63,355 bases of DNA from Acidobacteriota bacterium (GCA_021803035.1 JAJZME010000030.1:1-63355), one strand, 5' to 3'. Positions 26,527-35,590 are shown, counted from the stretch's first letter. Notes: a model not told the origin generated them from the sequence alone. A program made the numbers and translations.

Positions 26527-28029
26527 ATGTCGCGCTTGAATCCACATGTCGTCCTGCTTACCCTCATCGCCACGCTGGGCGGATTGCTCTTCGGCTATGA
26601 CACGGCCGTGATCAACGGCGCGGTGGACAGCCTGAAGGCTTATTTCATCGATCCGCGATTTGCGCATCTGGCCGACGCCGCCCAGGCCAACGCCGCCAAT
26701 TCGCTGCTGGGCTTTGTGGTTTCCAGCGCGCTGATCGGCTGCATCATCGGCGGGCTGCTGGGCGGTTGGGTGAGCACCCGGATCGGCCGCCAGCGCGGGC
26801 TGATCATCGCGGCGCTGCTTTTCCTTGTTTCAGCGCTGGGCGCCTCTGCGCCGGAGTTTCCCTTTGCCGCCATCGGCCACGGCGGACCGGGGTACATGTG
26901 GAATTTCGTCGTATATCGCATCCTCGGCGGCATCGGCGTGGGATTGGCTTCCATGTTGTCGCCGATGTACATCGCGGAGATCGCGCCGCCCAGGGTTCGC
27001 GGAAATCTGGTGGCGTGGAACCAGTTCGCCATTATCTTCGGTATGCTGGTCATTTACTTCGTGAACTTCGGCATCTCCAAAGCAGGAAGCGGCGATGCGT
27101 GGCTCAATACCATCGGCTGGCGCTACATGTTTCTTTCCGGCGCCATTCCTGCCAGCCTCTTTCTGATCCTGCTTTTTTTTGTGCCAGAGACCCCGCGCTT
27201 CCTGATGCTCAAGGGAGATGAAAGCGGCGCGCGCGCGGTGCTGGCCAAACTGGTGACGCAGGAGGAAAGCGAAAGGGAAATCTCTGAGATCCGGGCCTCG
27301 CTCGGCGAGCATCACTCCGGCAAACTGCTTTCTTTTGGCGTGCTGCTCATCTTTGTCGGCATCATGCTGTCGGTCTTCCAGCAATTTGTCGGCATCAACG
27401 TGGTGCTCTACTACGCAACGGACATCTTCCGGGGCATGGGCTTGACCACCAATGCCTCGCTCTTCCAGACCATCATCGTCGGCGCGGTCAATCTCATCTT
27501 CACCGTGGTCGCCATTCTCACCGTGGATCGCTTCGGCCGCCGGCCGCTGCAGATCATCGGGGCGCTGGTCATGGCGGTGAGCATGCTTGCGCTGGGCACC
27601 GATTTCTGGCTCGGCGGCAAAGGCCTGGTCGCACTCGTCTGCATGCTGGTGTATACCGCCGGCTTCGCCGTTTCCTGGGGGCCGGTAACCTGGGTGCTGT
27701 TAAGCGAAATCTTCCCTAATCAGATTCGCGGCAAGGCCATGGCCATTGCGGTCGCGGCGCAGTGGATCGCCAATTATCTGGTCAGTTGGACGTTTCCCAT
27801 TCTCGATAACAACCCCTATCTGGTCCGCCATTTCCAGCACGGCTTCGCCTATTGGGTCTATGGCGTCATGAGTATTCTGGCCGCCCTGTTCGTGTGGAAG
27901 ATGGTGCCGGAGACGAAAGGCCGTTCGCTGGAGCAGATGGAAGCGATATGGCGGCCGGCCGGTAAAGGGTTGCCGGAGAGGGAACTGCGCACATCGGTAT
28001 CCCTGTCGACGCGCTCCGGCTTACACTAG
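26527..28029 (+). CDS. MFS sugar:proton symporter (XylE/GalP type)
   Basis: The 500-residue inner-membrane transporter has 12 predicted hydrophobic segments and the full sugar-porter signature set: GGLLFGYDTAVINGA at the start, GGWVSTRIGRQRG after helix 2, PETPRFLM before the central loop, VDRFGRRPL, and PETKGRSLEQMEAIW near the end. The family imports hexoses or pentoses with protons; QQFVGINVVLYY in helix 7 fits the sugar-binding helix. The exact sugar is unknown. ATG 26527 aligns with the family start; an in-frame upstream extension (from 26425) lacks similarity and is doubted. It starts the transporter-amidotransferase-rsmG run of closely spaced genes. Confidence 0.92.
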   Translation: MSRLNPHVVLLTLIATLGGLLFGYDTAVINGAVDSLKAYFIDPRFAHLADAAQANAANSLLGFVVSSALIGCIIGGLLGGWVSTRIGRQRGLIIAALLFLVSALGASAPEFPFAAIGHGGPGYMWNFVVYRILGGIGVGLASMLSPMYIAEIAPPRVRGNLVAWNQFAIIFGMLVIYFVNFGISKAGSGDAWLNTIGWRYMFLSGAIPASLFLILLFFVPETPRFLMLKGDESGARAVLAKLVTQEESEREISEIRASLGEHHSGKLLSFGVLLIFVGIMLSVFQQFVGINVVLYYATDIFRGMGLTTNASLFQTIIVGAVNLIFTVVAILTVDRFGRRPLQIIGALVMAVSMLALGTDFWLGGKGLVALVCMLVYTAGFAVSWGPVTWVLLSEIFPNQIRGKAMAIAVAAQWIANYLVSWTFPILDNNPYLVRHFQHGFAYWVYGVMSILAALFVWKMVPETKGRSLEQMEAIWRPAGKGLPERELRTSVSLSTRSGLH

Positions 28030-28034
28030 GGTCC

Positions 28035-28778
28035 ATGGCTGTTCCTGTCGCGATTCCCGTGCCGAGCAGCGATCCGGACTACAATGGACGCTCGCTCAAG
28101 CCCTATCTCGATGCCCTCCACGCCGCCGGGCTGACGCCGGTGGTGGTTCCGCTGGGCGAGTCCCAGGAGCGCGTGGCCGGGCTGCTCACCGGTGTGCACG
28201 GAGTGTTGCTGCCCGGCAGCCGCTACGATATCGACCCGCAACGCTACGGCGAAAGGGCAACCCCCGAGTGCGGCGAGGCCGATCCGCCGCGCACCGCGGT
28301 CGACGAGCTGCTGTTGCAGGACGCCTTCAACCTCCACAAGCCGGTTCTGGCCATCTGCCACGGAGCGCAGAGCCTGAACGTGTGGTGCAACGGGCCGCTC
28401 ATTCAGGACCTGAAGACTGAGGTCAATCACCGGCCCGGCCGCGCCGTTGCTGAAGCGCATCCGGTACGGATCACTCCCGGTTCCCGGCTGGCCGCGCTGG
28501 TGCCCGGCGGCCAGGCCGAGGTGCAGGTCAACTCCAGCCATCATCAGGCCATCCGCGAGGCCGGCGACAACCTGCGGGTGAGCGCCGTTTCGCCGCAGGA
28601 CGGCGTGATTGAAGCCGTCGAGCTGGATTCGCCCCATCACTTCGTGCTTGCCGTGCAATGGCACCCCGAACGGACTTACGCGCAGAGCGCATTTTCCCGC
28701 GCCATCTTTGCGGCCTTCAGCCAGGCTGTGGTGGCCTGGTCGCCGCGCGAGGTGCGGGAGTCTGTAGCCTCGAAATGA
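28035..28778 (+). CDS. class I glutamine amidotransferase-like hydrolase (PuuD family)
   Basis: The 247-residue protein matches gamma-glutamyl-gamma-aminobutyrate hydrolase-type peptidase C26 enzymes: a PGSRYDIDPQRYGE segment, the nucleophile elbow ICHGAQSLNV with Cys108, and the catalytic QWHPE near residue 223. It would hydrolyse gamma-glutamyl amides in the cytoplasm. No other putrescine genes are nearby, so the PuuD label is a family guess. It begins 5 bases after the transporter stop and its stop overlaps the rsmG start, which suggests one transcript. Confidence 0.85.
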   Translation: MAVPVAIPVPSSDPDYNGRSLKPYLDALHAAGLTPVVVPLGESQERVAGLLTGVHGVLLPGSRYDIDPQRYGERATPECGEADPPRTAVDELLLQDAFNLHKPVLAICHGAQSLNVWCNGPLIQDLKTEVNHRPGRAVAEAHPVRITPGSRLAALVPGGQAEVQVNSSHHQAIREAGDNLRVSAVSPQDGVIEAVELDSPHHFVLAVQWHPERTYAQSAFSRAIFAAFSQAVVAWSPREVRESVASK

Positions 28779-29422
28779 GCGCCGAGGCAGGTTCTGTTGG
28801 CCTTCGCCTGAACGCGCTGCTGGCGCGGGCCGGCATGGAGCCGCTTGGCGACGCTTTGGTCCCCGGCTTCGAAGCGTATCTGGCACTTTTTCTGCGCTGG
28901 AACGCGCGCCTGAATCTCAGCGCGGTTCGCGACGAGGAAGGCATTCTCTCGCGCCACTTTGTGGAGTCGATCGCCTGCGCGCGCGCCCTGCCGGCTGGGA
29001 TCGCCACGCTGCTGGACTTCGGTTCAGGCCCCGGCCTGCCGGGAATTCCCATTGCCCTCTGCCGCCCCGAAATCGCCGTGACGTTGGCCGAGTCGCAGGG
29101 CAAGAAGGCTGCGTTCCTTCAGGAGGCGATCCGCACGCTGGGGCTCACGGCGAAGGTCCATGCCGGCCGCGCCGAACTGCTCGGCGGTCCATTCGATTGC
29201 GTTGCGCTGCGCGCCGTGGACCGCATGGCCTGGGCGGTGAGAGCTGGCGCGGGGCTGGTCGTCCCCCGTGGCTGGCTGGCGCTGATGACGACCCGCGGCG
29301 AGCTGACGCCAGTCCAGGCGGCGGCAGGTGAGGAGTTCGCCTGGCGTCGGCCGGTCGAGCTGCCCGGCAGCGAGGAGCGAATCCTGGCTCTTGGCGAACG
29401 GCGGCATATTGACCGACTGTGA
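28775..29422 (+). CDS. rsmG: 16S rRNA (guanine-N7)-methyltransferase G
   Basis: RsmG methylates G527 of 16S rRNA. The 215-residue protein has the family N-terminal helix FLRWNARLNLSAVRD, the SAM-binding loop LLDFGSGPGLPGIPIAL, and ESQGKKAAFLQEA, followed by DCVALRAVDRMA. The ATG overlaps the upstream stop (ATGA). rsmG next to parA and parB is the classical origin-proximal arrangement of many bacteria, supporting an origin nearby. Confidence 0.95.
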   Translation: MSAEAGSVGLRLNALLARAGMEPLGDALVPGFEAYLALFLRWNARLNLSAVRDEEGILSRHFVESIACARALPAGIATLLDFGSGPGLPGIPIALCRPEIAVTLAESQGKKAAFLQEAIRTLGLTAKVHAGRAELLGGPFDCVALRAVDRMAWAVRAGAGLVVPRGWLALMTTRGELTPVQAAAGEEFAWRRPVELPGSEERILALGERRHIDRL

Positions 29423-30558
29423 GGCAGGCAGAGGGTTGTCGGGAAGTGCTTCCAGGGCAGCACAATTATCGTTCTATATTCGCCTTATATTCTCCATTAT
29501 ATCTAAGGTAAGATGTTGATAATAAATATATTAGTGTCCAATTTGTAGATAAATGGGAGAGGAATTTCGGATCGAAGGACGGCAAAGTCAAAGGCAAAGT
29601 GTCAATGCGGACTCATTTTTCGCGATGCGAACTGGCTCGATGCGCGCAAAGCGGGATTGAGTCGTGATGGAGGTCTAGCTTGCGGTCCGGAGGGCTTCGA
29701 TCGGAAAGCAAGACCAAACTGGACCGGGAAAGCGTCCGTTGCCATCGGGGGCGCATCTGTTGCCGATCTTAAATTCCGCGCAGTCGATACCGCCGGAGTA
29801 GCCGCAGGGATCGAGTCGCTCATGGGCGGGTGGGGCCAAATCCTGCGCGATTGACCGCGTAAAGGCATCGCCATCCGACAGGAGTTATAGCCGCCAACGG
29901 GGCGGCGGGCGCACCTCGTATGCGGGATCAAGCCGCTCCACGCTCTGGCTGACGCTGCCAGGAGCGCAGAGATCGGGACGCAGGGAATCTTCACCGATGG
30001 GCAGCGTCCTGTGCGAGGGCGCCCGCACATGCGGATGAGGTTGCTATTGGGTCCGGTCAAAGGATGGGGATACCGATTGCGCTTGCCTTGTTCAGGGCAG
30101 AACCCGACGGAGGCGAGGAGGGACTGCGGGACGGCAGCAAGGCCGTATGAGTCACCGGCAGGAATCGCGCTGACTACCTGGTTCCGTCTGGGGAGCCGCA
30201 GAGAGAACAGAGCCAAAGAACGCCCAACGAGCAAAGCCAGTGAGGATGGAGGTCCGCAACGCGCAACAGAGAAATGCGGCGGCCAATGCCGGGGTACTCA
30301 GGAACGGCTCGCCGCGAATCAAACTGGCAACCAATCAAAGTGCGGGAGGTTCCGGAAGGTGCGCGGGGGATCGTGGCCAAAGTCCATCGAAGCGATTCCA
30401 GGTGACATCGCCGAAACGGGTAATGATCTTCTATCGGCCTTCGATGGGTTGAGGAACATCTGGAATTGATACAGATTGGGCCTGCGTGCGCTGAACGAGA
30501 ATCCGTCGAGAGAGGAATAGCGCGGCCGCTTTCCGGTGAACGTGCAGCGGTGTGTGAG

Positions 30559-30574
30559 TGTTCCACGTGGAACA
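30559..30574. promoter_or_regulatory. parS: parS centromere site 1
   Basis: TGTTCCACGTGGAACA is a perfect 16-base palindrome that matches the conserved bacterial parS (TGTTNCACGTGAAACA) except at one arm position. It lies 323 bases upstream of parA. ParB, encoded downstream, should bind here. Confidence 0.9.
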
Positions 30575-30594
30575 AAAGGAGGATTGGGCAGGAG

Positions 30595-30610
30595 TGTTCC
30601 ACGTGGAACA
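30595..30610. promoter_or_regulatory. parS: parS centromere site 2
   Basis: This is an identical copy of the 16-base palindrome of site 1, 36 bases away centre to centre and in the same gap. Paired parS sites next to parAB are typical of chromosomal partition loci. Confidence 0.9.
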
Positions 30611-30896
30611 AAGGCCGGACGAGCGACAAAAAATGGCCGTATCTTGAATGATCGAAGCTCGGCAACGACCGGATTGGGCCCCTACCAAATCACGCGGTCC
30701 CTGAAAGTTTTCCACCGCCAGCAAGATTCGCAAGCGCAATCCGGCGCGCCGAGTCTGGCCCTTTGAACATCTTTCAGATCAATTGGTTGCAGTCTCACGA
30801 GCCACGTCGCATTTTTGCGCTTTCCACAGCTTTGCTAAGTTCTCCACAGCACAAATTCCTGCACTCGGCCAGCTCTTCCCTTTACTCTGGAATGCC

Positions 30897-31742
30897 ATGG
30901 GCAAGATTCTCGGCGTCGTCAACCAAAAGGGTGGAGTGGGCAAGACCACCACGGCTATCAATCTCGCCGCCTGCCTGGCAATCGAAGGACTCAAGGTCCT
31001 GCTGGTGGACTGCGACCCCCAGGCGAACGCCTCCTCCGGCCTCGGCTTTCAGCGCGACGACGACCGCCGCTCCGTGTACGATCTGCTGATCGGCGATTGC
31101 ACCGCCGACCAGGCCATCCTGCCCACCGAGCTCGAACGCCTCTGGCTGCTTCCCGGATCGAACAACCTGACCGGTGTCAATATCGAGCTGGCCAGCGCCG
31201 AAGACCGTGTTCTCCGCCTGCGCCGGGCCCTTGAAAGCATCCGCAGCGAACTGGATCTGATCATTCTCGACTGTCCTCCGGCACTGAACCTGCTCACGCT
31301 CAATGTCCTCACCGCCGCCGAAAGCCTTATGGTCCCCATGCAGGCCGAGTACTTCGCCCTGGAAGGGATCACCGAGCTGATTTCGACCCTGGAACGCGTC
31401 CGCGGCAGCTTCAATCCCGATCTCTCGATCGAGGGCGTTCTGTTGACCATGTATGACGACCGCACCAACCTGGCCCAGCAGGTTACCGAGACACTGCGTG
31501 AATACTTCCGCGAACGCCTCTACCGGACGGTCATCCCGCGTAACGTGCGCCTCGCCGAGGCTCCCAGCCACGGCAAGCCGGTTGCGCTCTATGATCCCCG
31601 CTCCCGCGGAACCGAGGCGTACTTCGAGCTGGCCGGCGAGTTTCTGGCGCGCAATAACATGGAAAGTCCCCGGGCCGCCCAACGCAAAGCTCCGGCCGGG
31701 GCGAAACGGGAGACGAAGGTGCGCTTCTGGCCTTATGCCTGA
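30897..31742 (+). CDS. parA: chromosome-partitioning ATPase ParA
   Basis: This nucleoid-binding ATPase drives segregation of the origin region. The 281-residue protein starts at [20 protein letters not shown], containing the deviant Walker A motif (KGGVGKT), then [16 protein letters not shown], and [20 protein letters not shown]. It ends with a short basic Ala/Lys/Arg-rich tail. ATG 30897 fits the family start; upstream codons have no similarity. parB follows after 102 bases and two parS sites lie upstream. Confidence 0.95.
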   Translation: MGKILGVVNQKGGVGKTTTAINLAACLAIEGLKVLLVDCDPQANASSGLGFQRDDDRRSVYDLLIGDCTADQAILPTELERLWLLPGSNNLTGVNIELASAEDRVLRLRRALESIRSELDLIILDCPPALNLLTLNVLTAAESLMVPMQAEYFALEGITELISTLERVRGSFNPDLSIEGVLLTMYDDRTNLAQQVTETLREYFRERLYRTVIPRNVRLAEAPSHGKPVALYDPRSRGTEAYFELAGEFLARNNMESPRAAQRKAPAGAKRETKVRFWPYA

Positions 31743-31844
31743 GTGTTGAGTCATTGCATCCCGGGCCGCCTGGCGGCGCGCCTGGTGATCTGGAATTTGC
31801 GAAGAAAGGCCGGCCGTTCCGCCGGGAATCGAAGGATCCTGAAC

Positions 31845-32741
31845 ATGACCATTGCTGCAACTGAGACCGCTACCAAACGCCGCGCCCTGGGCAAAGGGCT
31901 GGATTCTCTCCTTCCGCGTGTGCATGTCACCGCGATCGATACGGACGGCGGCAAGCCGCGCGAAATTCCTCTCGACCAGATCGATCCCAACCCCTTCCAG
32001 ACGCGATCCCACATGGGCGAGGAACAGTTGGCGGAACTGGCAGCTTCCATCAGCGCCAACGGCGTAGTGCAGCCGATCCTCGTGCGTCCGCAGACCAGCG
32101 GCCGTTTCCAGCTCATCGCCGGCGAGCGGCGCTGGCGGGCCTCCCGGCTGGCCGGCAAGGCGACTATTCCGGCCATTCTGCGGCAGGTCTCGGACGAGCA
32201 GGCGATGGAGATCACCATCGTCGAAAATCTGCAGCGCGCCGACCTCAATCCCATGGAGCAGGCGCGGGCCTTCGACCGGCTCTCCCGCGAATTTCATATG
32301 ACCCAGGAGCAGATGGCCCAGCGCACCGGAAAAGACCGCGCCACCGTGGCTAATTTCCTGCGCCTGCTGCGCCTGCCGGTCTCGGTGCAGGCCCGGGTCG
32401 AGTCGGGTGAGCTGAGCTTCGGCCATGCGCGCGCCCTGCTGGCCTTCGAGCACGCCGAGGAGATCGAGAAGGCGGCGCAGCGCATCGCCGCACTTTCGCT
32501 TTCTGTTCGCCAAACGGAGAACTATGTCCAGGGCGTGCTGCATCCCGAGGGCAAGGCCGGAAAAGACCCCAAGCCCAAGCCGCCCATCGATCCCAATGTC
32601 CGCGACGCCCAGGAGCGCCTGCAACGCGCCCTGGGACTGAGGGTCACCATCGAGGACCGCAGCGGCCGCGGCAAAGTCATCATCGAATACGCGCGCCTGG
32701 AAGACTTCGACACATTGATGGAGCGGCTGGCGGGCGAGTAA
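31845..32741 (+). CDS. parB: chromosome-partitioning protein ParB
   Basis: ParB is the CTP-dependent centromere-binding protein. The 298-residue protein begins with RRALGKGLDSLLPR, the ParA-activating N-terminus, followed by the CTPase domain with DQIDPNPFQTR and the GERRWRASRLAG (GxRRxxA) motif. A central helix-turn-helix region (MTQEQMAQRTGKDRATVANF) would bind parS, and a C-terminal dimer domain ends near FDTLMERLAGE. ATG 31845 is chosen because upstream codons do not resemble the family. Confidence 0.95.
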   Translation: MTIAATETATKRRALGKGLDSLLPRVHVTAIDTDGGKPREIPLDQIDPNPFQTRSHMGEEQLAELAASISANGVVQPILVRPQTSGRFQLIAGERRWRASRLAGKATIPAILRQVSDEQAMEITIVENLQRADLNPMEQARAFDRLSREFHMTQEQMAQRTGKDRATVANFLRLLRLPVSVQARVESGELSFGHARALLAFEHAEEIEKAAQRIAALSLSVRQTENYVQGVLHPEGKAGKDPKPKPPIDPNVRDAQERLQRALGLRVTIEDRSGRGKVIIEYARLEDFDTLMERLAGE

Positions 32742-32983
32742 CCGCGCGTCAGCATCTGCGTGCGCGGCAAGCGCGCGCACAGTTGAGCTGTGTCTGGACG
32801 CCCCCGTCTCATCGCCGCGGCCATCCGCCAAGCCGCAAATCATCAGCATTCATCGGTCTGCCAATGTATCGTTCCGCACGTGAAGTCGTGACAGTCATCA
32901 CGGCTCGTTACCTTTTGATACCTGATAATCGCCTTAGTTGCAGAACTACGCAAATAAGCAAGTAATGACGAAGGAGAAGCCGA
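32742..32983. other. gap between parB and the sulfur-cluster regulator
   Basis: This gap separates the partition genes from the ArsR-led cluster. A weak G+C-rich hairpin with a G-U pair follows parB (about 32758-32778) without a T-run. The last 60 bases become A+T-rich and carry the presumed arsR promoter. Confidence 0.4.
32924..32948 (+). promoter_or_regulatory. possible arsR promoter and operator
   Basis: A -10-like GATAAT (32924-32929) is followed by the inverted repeat TAGTT-GCAG-AACTA (32935-32948). The repeat ends 35 bases before the arsR ATG. An operator overlapping the transcription start would fit ArsR autoregulation. No good -35 box was seen, so confidence is limited. Confidence 0.3.
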
Positions 32984-33352
32984 ATGCCTCGATCCATGAG
33001 TGAAGCGTCATGCGAGTTATTGGGCGGTTTCTTCGCGACGTTTGCGCACAGCACCCGCATGCGCATTTTCTGCACTCTGCAGCACGAGGCCAAGACGGTT
33101 ACCGAGATCGCGAACGAAGCCGGAGTATCGATTACCAACGCGTCGCAGCATCTGCGCATGATGCGCGACCGCGGCGCGGTGACGTCGGAAAAGCACGCGC
33201 ACAGCGTGTATTACCGCGTCGCCGATCCAAGGTTTGTCGAGGCGGCCATGCTGATTCGCGATGCATTGTCCGAGCGGCTGCGCGAACGCGCCCAGGATGC
33301 TTCAGCACGGGCGCCGCGCCGCAAGTCAACCAGAGTTTTACAACCCGCGTAA
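32984..33352 (+). CDS. ArsR-family winged-helix regulator, probably redox or sulfur responsive
   Basis: This 122-residue ArsR/SmtB-type repressor has the helix-turn-helix VTEIANEAGVSITNASQHLRMM (written here as spanning about residues 39-60) and the wing around SVYYRVADPR. It lacks the metal-binding ELCVC motif of classical ArsR proteins. Two cysteines are present, Cys10 and Cys30. Sulfane-sulfur sensors of this family (SqrR, BigR, sHdrR) also use two cysteines, though at other positions. The strong ribosome binding site aaggag precedes the ATG. Its place directly before tusA and the Hdr-like genes, on the same strand, suggests it controls them. A sulfur signal is inferred, not shown. Confidence 0.85.
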   Translation: MPRSMSEASCELLGGFFATFAHSTRMRIFCTLQHEAKTVTEIANEAGVSITNASQHLRMMRDRGAVTSEKHAHSVYYRVADPRFVEAAMLIRDALSERLRERAQDASARAPRRKSTRVLQPA

Positions 33353-33399
33353 TCGCGCCGTGTGCGTGCTTGCGCAATTCATGCAGGAGTCATTCATTT

Positions 33400-33651
33400 A
33401 TGAGCGAAGCAGTTGCAACCATCACAGCCGACAAAGTCATTGACGCGCGCGGCACCGCCTGCCCCGGGCCACTGCTGGAAGCCAAGAAGGGCATCGGACA
33501 GGTCAAGGTTGGTCAGGTGATCGAAATCAAATCCAACGACAAGGGCTCGCGCAAGGATATTGCCGCCTGGGCCAGCAAAGTCGGCCACGAATTTCTCGGG
33601 GTCATTGAAGCCGAGGGACATGATCGTCTCCTGGTGCGCCGGAAAAAGTAA
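33400..33651 (+). CDS. tusA: TusA-family sulfur carrier protein
   Basis: TusA proteins carry sulfur as a persulfide on one cysteine and hand it to partners. The 83-residue protein has the family strand VIDARGTACPGPLLEAKK with active Cys21 in a CPGP (CPxP) motif, then VGQVIEIKSNDKGSRKDI and the terminal strand. The length is normal. It starts 47 bases after arsR and is followed by an MvhD-type gene. In sulfur oxidisers TusA feeds Dsr or Hdr-like complexes, and the neighbours here suggest that use rather than tRNA thiolation. Confidence 0.92.
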   Translation: MSEAVATITADKVIDARGTACPGPLLEAKKGIGQVKVGQVIEIKSNDKGSRKDIAAWASKVGHEFLGVIEAEGHDRLLVRRKK

Positions 33652-33745
33652 TTCCCTGGAAAAAGTTGCATGAGTATCGACCGGCCCCGGTGGGCCGACA
33701 GGAATTCTGTCGCCTTTTTCAGGCAATTGAACAGCGAGGTGCGGC

Positions 33746-34246
33746 ATGAGCGAGCCGTTCATTCCCAAGATTTTGGTTCTGGCCACCGAGAAATGCGCCT
33801 ATCCGGGCGCGGACGCCGTAGGCAAGGCGCATCAGGAGTATCCCTCCAACGTGTATATCCTGCGTGTGCCTTCGCCGGTGCTCTTCCCGGAGGATTTCTA
33901 TCTCGGCTGCTACAGCAAAGGCATCGACGGCATATTAATTGCGGCCTGCGGCTCCGACTGCCCCTATCACGGGGCCTACGAGCGGCTGGCCGCGCGCATT
34001 GACGGGCTGACCTCGCGGATGAACGCCGGCGGGCTGGGGATGGAGCGCATCCGCCTCACCGCCATCTGCACGGTGTGCATCAAGGCGTTTCTCAAGGAAG
34101 TGGCGCTGATGGGCGATGCGCTGCAGCAGCTCGGCCCCGTGGACCGGCAGTTGGCCGCGCGGCTGCGGGACGAGTCAGTGGAGCGGCTGCAGTCCACGGC
34201 GCGCCTTGCGCAGCCTGCCGAGGCACTTGCGGGAGGTGCGCGATGA
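33746..34246 (+). CDS. MvhD/FlpD-type [2Fe-2S] electron-transfer protein
   Basis: This matches the 'hydrogenase iron-sulfur subunit' family (MvhD/FlpD/FrhD-like), which links an electron donor to HdrA. The 166-residue protein has the expected early cysteine and AD-x-x-G (CAYPGADAVGKA, Cys17), then Cys55, and the pair Cys68 and Cys72 in AACGSDCPYHGA. Two further cysteines (108, 111) sit in ICTVC. In QmoB and some HdrA fusions this domain is the C-terminal part of the HdrA chain; here it is a separate gene, placed before both hdrA genes. Its stop overlaps the next start (ATGA), so it is translationally coupled to the first HdrA. Confidence 0.88.
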   Translation: MSEPFIPKILVLATEKCAYPGADAVGKAHQEYPSNVYILRVPSPVLFPEDFYLGCYSKGIDGILIAACGSDCPYHGAYERLAARIDGLTSRMNAGGLGMERIRLTAICTVCIKAFLKEVALMGDALQQLGPVDRQLAARLRDESVERLQSTARLAQPAEALAGGAR

Positions 34247-35556
34247 ACACGCAGATCGATTCGAGCTTTACGCCGGACGCACTGGTGGTGGGCGGAGGCA
34301 TCGCCGGCCTGCAATCGGCGCTCGATCTTGCCGACCAGGGGCTGAAGGTGCTGGTGGTCGAGCGCCAGGCCAGTATCGGCGGGCACATGATCGCGCTGAG
34401 CAAGGTGTTTCCCACGCTGGACTGCGCAAGCTGCATCACCACGCCCAAGATGTCCGCCGCCGCGCATCACGAGAACATCACCATCCTGACCAGCACCGAA
34501 GTCGAGGCCATCGAATCCGCCGGCGGAGTGCATCACGTCAAGCTGTTGCAGAAGCCCACGTATGTGAACTTCGACAAGTGCATCGGCTGCCGCCTGTGCG
34601 AGTACGCCTGCGACACCGAGTATCCCGATCCCTTCGAGGAGGGACTGGGAGCGGTGAAGGCCATCGCCGTCCCGTTCACCAACGCCATTCCGCAGAAGGC
34701 CGTGCTCAATGCCGAGCACTGCTCGACCTGCGGCACCTGCGCCCGCGTTTGCCCCACCGATGCCATCGAGTTTGACCAGCAGCCGCGCCGGCTCACCATT
34801 GCAACCGATGCGGTGATCGTGGCCTCCGGCTTCAAGCTCAACTCCATCACCGTGAAGCCGCAATACAACGCGCAGCGCAGCCAAGACATCATTTCGCCGC
34901 TGACGCTGGAGCGGCTTCTGGCGCCGCACGGACCCTATGGGCGCGTGCTGCGGCCCTCCGACGGCAAGATTCCCGGGTCGATTGCCTTTGTGCAATGCGC
35001 CGGCTCGCGCGACGAATCCATCGGCGTGCCCTATTGCTCGCGTGTGTGCTGCATGTACTCGATCAAGCAGGCCATGCTGCTTTCCGGCGCCCTGCCGCTG
35101 GCCGACATCACCATCTACTACATGGATATTCGCGCCTTCGGCAAGGGCTACGAGCAGTTCTTCCAGAACGCCAAGGCCATGGGCATCAATTTCGTGCGCG
35201 GCAAGGTGGCGCGCATCGACCCGCTCGATGGCGGCGATCTTTCGCTGCACGTCGAGAACACCGAGGAAGCGGAAAACCCGATCGCGGAGCGGCGCCACGA
35301 CCTGGTGGTGCTGGCGCAGGGCATGATTCCGGGCTGGAATCCGGCGGCGGCCACGCCGGTTGCCTGTGCGGCCGATGGCTTTGTGGCCACCACGTCGCTC
35401 ACCGCTCCCACGGCCACCGTGGCGCCGGGCATCTTTGTGGCGGGAACGGCGGCGGGGCCAAAGGACATTGTGGACACCATTGCCGAGGCGGGCGCCGCGG
35501 CCATGCAGGCCAGCCAGTATCTCTTCCAGAAACGGGCCGAGGCGCTGGTGGGATAA
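34243..35556 (+). CDS. HdrA-type flavoprotein, QmoA-like
   Basis: This 437-residue FAD protein resembles QmoA and the core of HdrA. It has the dinucleotide fold VVGGGIAGLQSALDLA (Gly17-22), the HdrA motif TLDCASCITTPKM (Cys61, Cys64), a ferredoxin insertion with CIGCRLCEYAC (113-123) and CSTCGTCARVCP (160-171), and the late motif CAGSRD with YCSRVCCMYSIKQA (252-276). It ends with the Gly-rich GTAAGPKDIVDTIAEAGAAA. The length is close to QmoA (about 410). It lacks the N-terminal CRCGGNI domain of full HdrA. The ATG is preceded by gggagg and overlaps the MvhD stop. It is probably a cytoplasmic subunit receiving electrons from sulfur or passing them to it; its direct partner is unknown. Confidence 0.9.
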   Translation: MNTQIDSSFTPDALVVGGGIAGLQSALDLADQGLKVLVVERQASIGGHMIALSKVFPTLDCASCITTPKMSAAAHHENITILTSTEVEAIESAGGVHHVKLLQKPTYVNFDKCIGCRLCEYACDTEYPDPFEEGLGAVKAIAVPFTNAIPQKAVLNAEHCSTCGTCARVCPTDAIEFDQQPRRLTIATDAVIVASGFKLNSITVKPQYNAQRSQDIISPLTLERLLAPHGPYGRVLRPSDGKIPGSIAFVQCAGSRDESIGVPYCSRVCCMYSIKQAMLLSGALPLADITIYYMDIRAFGKGYEQFFQNAKAMGINFVRGKVARIDPLDGGDLSLHVENTEEAENPIAERRHDLVVLAQGMIPGWNPAAATPVACAADGFVATTSLTAPTATVAPGIFVAGTAAGPKDIVDTIAEAGAAAMQASQYLFQKRAEALVG

Positions 35557-35590
35557 GCGCAACCAGGGAACGACTCACAAAAGGCGAGCC

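Larger units (their letters stand above)
29423..30896. other. 1.47-kb gap between rsmG and parA with parS and an A+T-rich block
   Basis: I see no gene I can defend. Open frames exist on both strands (largest minus 29602-30234, plus 30011-30469), but their translations are Arg/Pro/Ser-rich and lack recognisable domains. A strongly A+T-rich block at about 29465-29560 contrasts with the G+C-rich surroundings and could be a DNA-unwinding element. Two parS sites are at 30559-30610. DnaA-box-like ttctccaca and ctttccaca occur just before parA (about 30819-30850). The gap is a second candidate origin or centromere region. Confidence 0.5.

Noticed and set aside
29602..30469. Genes in the rsmG-parA gap (minus 210 codons, plus 152 codons)
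   Set aside because: Arg/Pro/Ser-rich products without motif or ribosome binding site; the gap contains parS and an A+T-rich block, so it is better seen as a segregation region.
30882..32849. Minus-strand frame of 655 codons opposite parA and parB
   Set aside because: parA and parB are complete and recognisable on the plus strand; the antisense translation has no family features.
32873..32890. Third parS site near parB end (contains cacgtgaa)
   Set aside because: Only one arm resembles parS; the other arm is unrelated, unlike the two perfect sites at 30559 and 30595.
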